From Brevundimonas fontaquae (GTDB taxonomy: Bacteria > Pseudomonadota > Alphaproteobacteria > Caulobacterales > Caulobacteraceae), in the NCBI RefSeq assembly GCF_017086445.1, contig NZ_CP070968.1:186001-250000 (forward strand): a DNA stretch of 64,000 bases, read 5' to 3'. The notes under the pieces were generated by a model. It had not been told where the DNA came from. It did not search any database and saw nothing but the letters and a program-made list of their open reading frames with translations. Both the position numbers and the translations under genes were made by a program. Positions 61,713 to 64,000 of the stretch are shown piece after piece. Positions within the stretch are counted from its first letter, which is position 1. Each line of letters begins with the position of its first letter.

Positions 61713-63455
61713 ATGCGTTCATTCCGTCGCCAGATCGCCGCTGTGCTGGTTCCCGTCCTCATGGCGGGATGCCAGACCGCGACAGCCAGCCAAGGCGCGC
61801 CCGCGCCGGCGACAGCGCCGCCGCAGGCCGTGTCGGCCGCATCGCCCGCTCGGGGCCCCTTTGTCGCGGCGGCGAATCCGCTGGCGGTCGAGGCGGGGAT
61901 GGACGTGTTGCGGCGTGGGGGATCGGCCGTGGATGCGGCGGTGGCGATCCAGGCGGTGCTGGGTCTGGTGGAGCCGCAGTCGTCGGGCCTGGGGGGCGGG
62001 GCCTTCCTGATGAGCTATGACGCCGAAACCGGGACCGTCACGGCCTATGACGGGCGCGAGACCGCGCCGGCCTCGGCGACGCCCGAGCTGTTCTACGAAG
62101 ACGGCAAGCCCCTGCCCATCATCGACGCAGTGCTGTCGGGCCGCTCGACCGGGGCGCCGGGGGCGGTGGCCATGCTGGCCATGGCGCAGAAGGACCACGG
62201 CAAGCTGGCCTGGCGCGATCTGTTCGGGGACGCCGAACGGCTGGCGCGCGACGGATTCACGGTCAGCCCGCGTCTGGCCGGCATGATCAATGGACGCAGT
62301 CCCCAGGCGCGGACGCGGTGGGCCAGCGCCTATTTCACCAAGCCGGACGGCACGCGGTATCGAGCCGGCGATACGCTGAAGAACCCCGCCTACGCCGACA
62401 CGGTCGCGCGACTGGCGCAGCAAGGGCCTGGCGTCTTTTATGGCGGGCCGATCGGGGCAGACATCGCAGCGGCGGTTCGCGAAGGACCGCGTCCCGGCGG
62501 CCTGACCGAGGCGGACATCGCCGGCTATCGCCCTTTGCGCCGCGACGCCCTTTGCCGGCCGTATCAGGCCTATGTGGTCTGCGTGCCGCCGCCGCCGTCC
62601 AGCGGCGTGGCCCTGCTGCAATTCCTGGCGATGGCGGAGGACACGTCCGATCTGGACAAGGGCGCGCGGAGCCCCGAAGCCTGGGTGGCGTTCGGGCGGT
62701 TGCAGCGGTTGATGTACGCCGACCGGGACCGATACATCGGCGACAATGATTTCGTCGGCGTGCCGATCGCCGGCCTGCTGGATCCCGACTACGTCGCGTC
62801 GCGCGCGGCCCTGGCCCCGCAGGTGAACGGCCCGGTCGAGGCCGGCGCCCCGACGGGATCGCCGCCGCGTGGGGCCGACCAGACCGCCGAGCCGGGCGGC
62901 ACCTCGCACATGGTCGTGGTGGACGCCTGGGGCAATGCGGTCAGCATGACCACGACAGTCGAGAGCATCTTCGGCAACGGACGGATGGTCCACGGCTTCT
63001 TCCTGAACAACCAGCTGACGGACTTCTCCTTCACACCGCTGGAGGACGGGCATCCGGCCGCCAATGCGGTGGCGGCGGGCAAGCGGCCGCGCTCGTCGAT
63101 GACGCCGGTGCTGATTCTGGATCGTCAAGGGCGACTGGTCGGCGCCATCGGCTCGCCAGGCGGGTCCAGCATCCTGGCCTATGTCGCCAAGGCCCTGGTC
63201 GGGACGATGGACTGGGGCCTGTCGATGCAGGAGGCGATCGCCCTGCCCAATCTGGTGGTGCGGGGCGAGATGGTCGGGGCCGACACCGACCTGATCGCGC
63301 CCGATATCCGCGACGCCCTGGCGGCGGCGGGCATGGCCCTGAAGCCCAACGCCACCGAGACCTCGGGCCTGCATGGCGCGATCTGGCGCGACGGTCGCTG
63401 GGACGGCGGGGCCGATCCGCGTCGCGAGGGCGTGGCGGTCTCTGAGGTTCGCTGA
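61713..63455 (+). CDS. ggt: Gamma-glutamyltransferase
   Basis: A 580-residue N-terminal nucleophile hydrolase that cleaves and transfers the gamma-glutamyl group of glutathione in the periplasm. The signal peptide carries a lipobox-like LMAGC (Cys20), followed by an Ala/Pro linker, so it may be a lipoprotein. The large subunit includes GGSAVDAAVAIQAVLGLVEPQSSGLGGG; self-cleavage would occur before the nucleophile Thr in PGGTSHMVVVDAWGNAVSMT (about residue 396). The small subunit has RPRSSMTPVLILD and GSPGGSSI. It resumes the backbone right of the tRNA and is convergent with the next gene (4-bp gap). Confidence 0.94.
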   Translation: MRSFRRQIAAVLVPVLMAGCQTATASQGAPAPATAPPQAVSAASPARGPFVAAANPLAVEAGMDVLRRGGSAVDAAVAIQAVLGLVEPQSSGLGGGAFLMSYDAETGTVTAYDGRETAPASATPELFYEDGKPLPIIDAVLSGRSTGAPGAVAMLAMAQKDHGKLAWRDLFGDAERLARDGFTVSPRLAGMINGRSPQARTRWASAYFTKPDGTRYRAGDTLKNPAYADTVARLAQQGPGVFYGGPIGADIAAAVREGPRPGGLTEADIAGYRPLRRDALCRPYQAYVVCVPPPPSSGVALLQFLAMAEDTSDLDKGARSPEAWVAFGRLQRLMYADRDRYIGDNDFVGVPIAGLLDPDYVASRAALAPQVNGPVEAGAPTGSPPRGADQTAEPGGTSHMVVVDAWGNAVSMTTTVESIFGNGRMVHGFFLNNQLTDFSFTPLEDGHPAANAVAAGKRPRSSMTPVLILDRQGRLVGAIGSPGGSSILAYVAKALVGTMDWGLSMQEAIALPNLVVRGEMVGADTDLIAPDIRDALAAAGMALKPNATETSGLHGAIWRDGRWDGGADPRREGVAVSEVR

Positions 63456-63459
63456 AGGC

Positions 63460-64000
63460 TCAGCGGCCGGGACGGATCGAGAGCTGGAAGGCCAGCAGGC
63501 CTTCGCTGACGTCGGTGTCCAGGCCGTTCATGCCGCGCAGACCCTTGCCGGCGTCGATCTCGCGATAGACGACGCCGAACGAGGTCTGCATGTCGCCCTT
63601 GCGATAGGCCACGCCGATCGAGGCGTCGCCCAGGAAGCTGCCCTTGTCCTGGGTGTATCCCGAGCGGGCGTAGTCGCCGTCGCGCGTGCGGGCGAAATTG
63701 TAGCCCACGGCCCGGCCCGATCCGGCGGCATACAGATACCAGCGCGGCCGCTCTCCGAACCGTTCGCGGCCGTTTGGGGCCAGACGATCCAGACCCTCGC
63801 CGATCTTGAGCGTGACGCCGGCCTCGGCCGAACGGCCTTCGCTGCCGACGCCCAAGCCCGCGTGTGGCGTCAGGCTGACTTCCAGGCCCGAGGCGGTGTG
63901 GCCGCGCGCGCCGCGGAAACCGCGCACATAGCGCAGGTCATAGGCGTCGGGGTCCAGTTCGGCCCGATCGACGGGCGTCACCGGCAAGGGAGAGCCGTCG
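63460..64000 (-). CDS. Outer-membrane protein resembling LpxR/DUF2219 (5' end outside window)
   Basis: The frame is open to the right edge, so the N-terminal part is missing and the TTG at 63987 is probably internal. The visible ~179 residues alternate hydrophobic and polar residues as in a beta-barrel: SLTPHAGLGVGSEGRSAEAG, PRWYLYAAGSGRAVGYNF, SFLGDASIGVAYRKGDMQTSFGVVYRE and a terminal AFQLSIRP. The layout resembles the C-terminus of LpxR-type lipid A 3'-deacylases (DUF2219), but the catalytic part is not in the window, so the enzyme activity is unproven. Confidence 0.6.
   Translation of the reverse strand, partial: DGSPLPVTPVDRAELDPDAYDLRYVRGFRGARGHTASGLEVSLTPHAGLGVGSEGRSAEAGVTLKIGEGLDRLAPNGRERFGERPRWYLYAAGSGRAVGYNFARTRDGDYARSGYTQDKGSFLGDASIGVAYRKGDMQTSFGVVYREIDAGKGLRGMNGLDTDVSEGLLAFQLSIRPGR

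Overview
The window is high-GC DNA from an alphaproteobacterium, most likely of the family Caulobacteraceae and plausibly the genus Brevundimonas. The support is the TCA-cycle suc cluster, a TonB-dependent receptor, TadE/TadG-like genes and the overall codon use; no species marker is present, so the genus is an inference.

Positions 1 to about 38,100 look like chromosomal backbone. They hold the end of prfA, a GST, sucB-sucA and sucD/sucC (with a glycosyltransferase and a VapBC-type toxin-antitoxin pair lying between sucD and sucC), an MFS transporter next to a TonB receptor and a TetR regulator, a membrane LytTR regulator, a lone cytosine-5 DNA methyltransferase, and the ydbH-ynbE-ydbL envelope lipid-transport operon. 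An M23 peptidase follows. Next comes a tightly overlapping leftward operon (response regulator, TPR/YaiO-like outer-membrane barrel, HEAT-repeat membrane protein, processive GT2 synthase, then TadE and TadG), facing a divergent hybrid histidine kinase with its own response regulator. A second two-component system is co-transcribed with a DUF4173-type membrane protein.

From 38,131 to 61,543 there is what looks like one integrated genomic island of about 23.4 kb. It is bounded by a 52-bp perfect direct repeat of the 3' part of a tRNA-Arg(ACG) gene. The intact tRNA lies at the right end beside a tyrosine integrase and a small excisionase-like gene. The island carries two IS5-family copies, a stress/envelope cassette (DUF3597, OmpA-like, MscS-related channel, truncated DUF892/YciF-like gene), a complete cellulose operon (bcsR-Q-A-B-C-D-Z), an IS110-family insertion, an XRE regulator, a large serine recombinase and a string of small overlapping unknown genes. 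The cellulose operon has everything for a c-di-GMP-activated synthase, periplasmic partner, outer-membrane exporter, crystallisation subunit and endoglucanase. However, bcsB is cut by a single in-frame TGA, so the operon is predicted to be silent unless the stop is read through, reverted or a sequencing error.

Right of the tRNA the backbone resumes with a gamma-glutamyltransferase and the end of an outer-membrane protein resembling the LpxR family. The most notable points are the mobile cellulose island and its bcsB nonsense codon, the regulator/YaiO/HEAT/GT2 exopolysaccharide-like operon, the interrupted sucC/sucD pair, and a 66-bp perfect inverted repeat around the IS110 transposase gene.
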